Shown piece by piece: positions 63,632 through 64,000 of a DNA stretch of 64,000 nucleotides. The stretch comes from Methanosarcina sp. MSH10X1 (GTDB lineage: Archaea > Halobacteriota > Methanosarcinia > Methanosarcinales > Methanosarcinaceae). The DNA is taken from contig NZ_SCHL01000002.1 in NCBI RefSeq assembly GCF_004099695.1, positions 270,351-334,350 on the forward strand, in the 5' to 3' direction. The number at the start of each line of letters is the position of its first letter. Position 1 is the first letter of the stretch. The translations under genes were made by a program, and so were the position numbers. The notes below the pieces were generated by a model. The model saw nothing but the letters and a program-made list of their open reading frames with translations. It ran no database searches and had not been told where the DNA came from.

Positions 63632-64000
63632 ATGAGAGGAACAGAAGGAAAGTATTCGAGAGTTTTTGAGCTGACAGCACTTGCGATTATTCTTGCAGTT
63701 CTCTTCACCTGCACGGCTGTCTCTGCCTCCAATTTGAAAGTAAGTTCAGCTCTAGAAGGGGATTATATCTCTATCCAGGCTGCAGTAGATGCCGCAGAAG
63801 CCGGAGACACGATTTTTGTAAGCCCCGGAACGTATGTTGAGAACCTTAAAATAAATAAAGAGGTTCGGATCTGGTCAGACTCAAGAAAGCCAGAAGAAAC
63901 AGTCATAAAAGCAGCCAATCCTTTGGAAAGCACTGTTGAAATCAGCGTGGACCGGGCATCTTTCAGCGGATTTAGCATCGAAGGTTCGGAGAAAGCAGGA
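63632..64000 (+). CDS. Exported parallel beta-helix (NosD-like) surface protein, cut by window end
   Basis: Only the first 123 codons are inside the window. The signal peptide (residues about 14-32, 'LTALAIILAVLFTCTAVSAS') is followed by 'DYISIQAAVDAAEAGDTIFVSPGTYVENLKINKEVRIWSD', the classical first coil of right-handed beta-helix/NosD repeats found in many Methanosarcina S-layer-associated proteins. The frame is open to the edge. Length, downstream domains and the C-terminal anchor are not visible. Confidence 0.85.
   Translation, partial: MRGTEGKYSRVFELTALAIILAVLFTCTAVSASNLKVSSALEGDYISIQAAVDAAEAGDTIFVSPGTYVENLKINKEVRIWSDSRKPEETVIKAANPLESTVEISVDRASFSGFSIEGSEKAG

Overview
This window comes from a methanogenic archaeon of the Methanosarcina type. 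The main evidence is a methanol:corrinoid methyltransferase operon (mtaC-mtaB) facing two Msr-type regulators. Supporting evidence is archaeal TFB, RNA polymerase subunits K and N, Gar1, archaeal ribosomal proteins, the archaeal mevalonate variant (mvk, isopentenyl phosphate kinase, Fni), an ADH synthase and a close homologue of the Methanosarcina protease ulilysin. Coding regions are moderate in G+C and are separated by long AT-rich gaps with TATA-type promoters. I cannot fix the species from sequence alone.

Layout: 0-7 kb holds a hairpin-rich repeat array, pyrH, larB-larC (nickel-pincer cofactor), asd, a ferredoxin, a winged-helix protein and a CobW-family GTPase. 7-18 kb holds a radical-SAM protein behind 11-bp tandem repeats, ADH synthase, a dUTPase-like protein, a large surface protein, an iron-sulfur flavoprotein, a GNAT remnant, a MacB-type permease followed by 39-bp tandem repeats, MsrB and small membrane proteins. 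18-28 kb holds a HAD phosphatase, mtaCB with a long leader, two Msr regulators whose 3' ends are repeated downstream, a family-6 DNA glycosylase, a second ferredoxin missed by simple ORF calling, and a four-PAS histidine kinase.

28-36 kb looks like an accessory island lying against the 3' end of tRNA-Thr. It contains five same-strand genes (M4 protealysin-like protease, emfourin-like inhibitor, ulilysin-like M43 protease, a 109-aa unknown, M28 peptidase), a deleted EEP nuclease, an erythromycin-esterase homologue and a hydrolase remnant. No gene of this protease group has a signal peptide. A protease/inhibitor system is the strongest candidate here for something undescribed.

36-54 kb is core: trm5, a LysE exporter, a second copy of the 5' repeat array in inverted orientation, tfb, gar1, ppdK, and a long minus-strand block running rpl18e, rpl13, rps9, rpoN, tRNA-Pro, rpoK, rps2, MEMO, mvk, ipk, fni, then rnj and idsA. 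It joins translation, transcription, RNA decay and isoprenoid lipid synthesis. 54-64 kb holds a pyruvate-decarboxylase-family enzyme, a DUF2240 protein, a phospholipase-C-like secreted protein with a membrane partner, serA, an RPA/RPA-associated pair, and the start of a beta-helix surface protein cut by the window end.

Three genes (iron-sulfur flavoprotein, MsrB, M4 protease) have no ATG, GTG or TTG where homology requires a start. Each has an ATT or CTG preceded by a G5-G6 ribosome-binding run.
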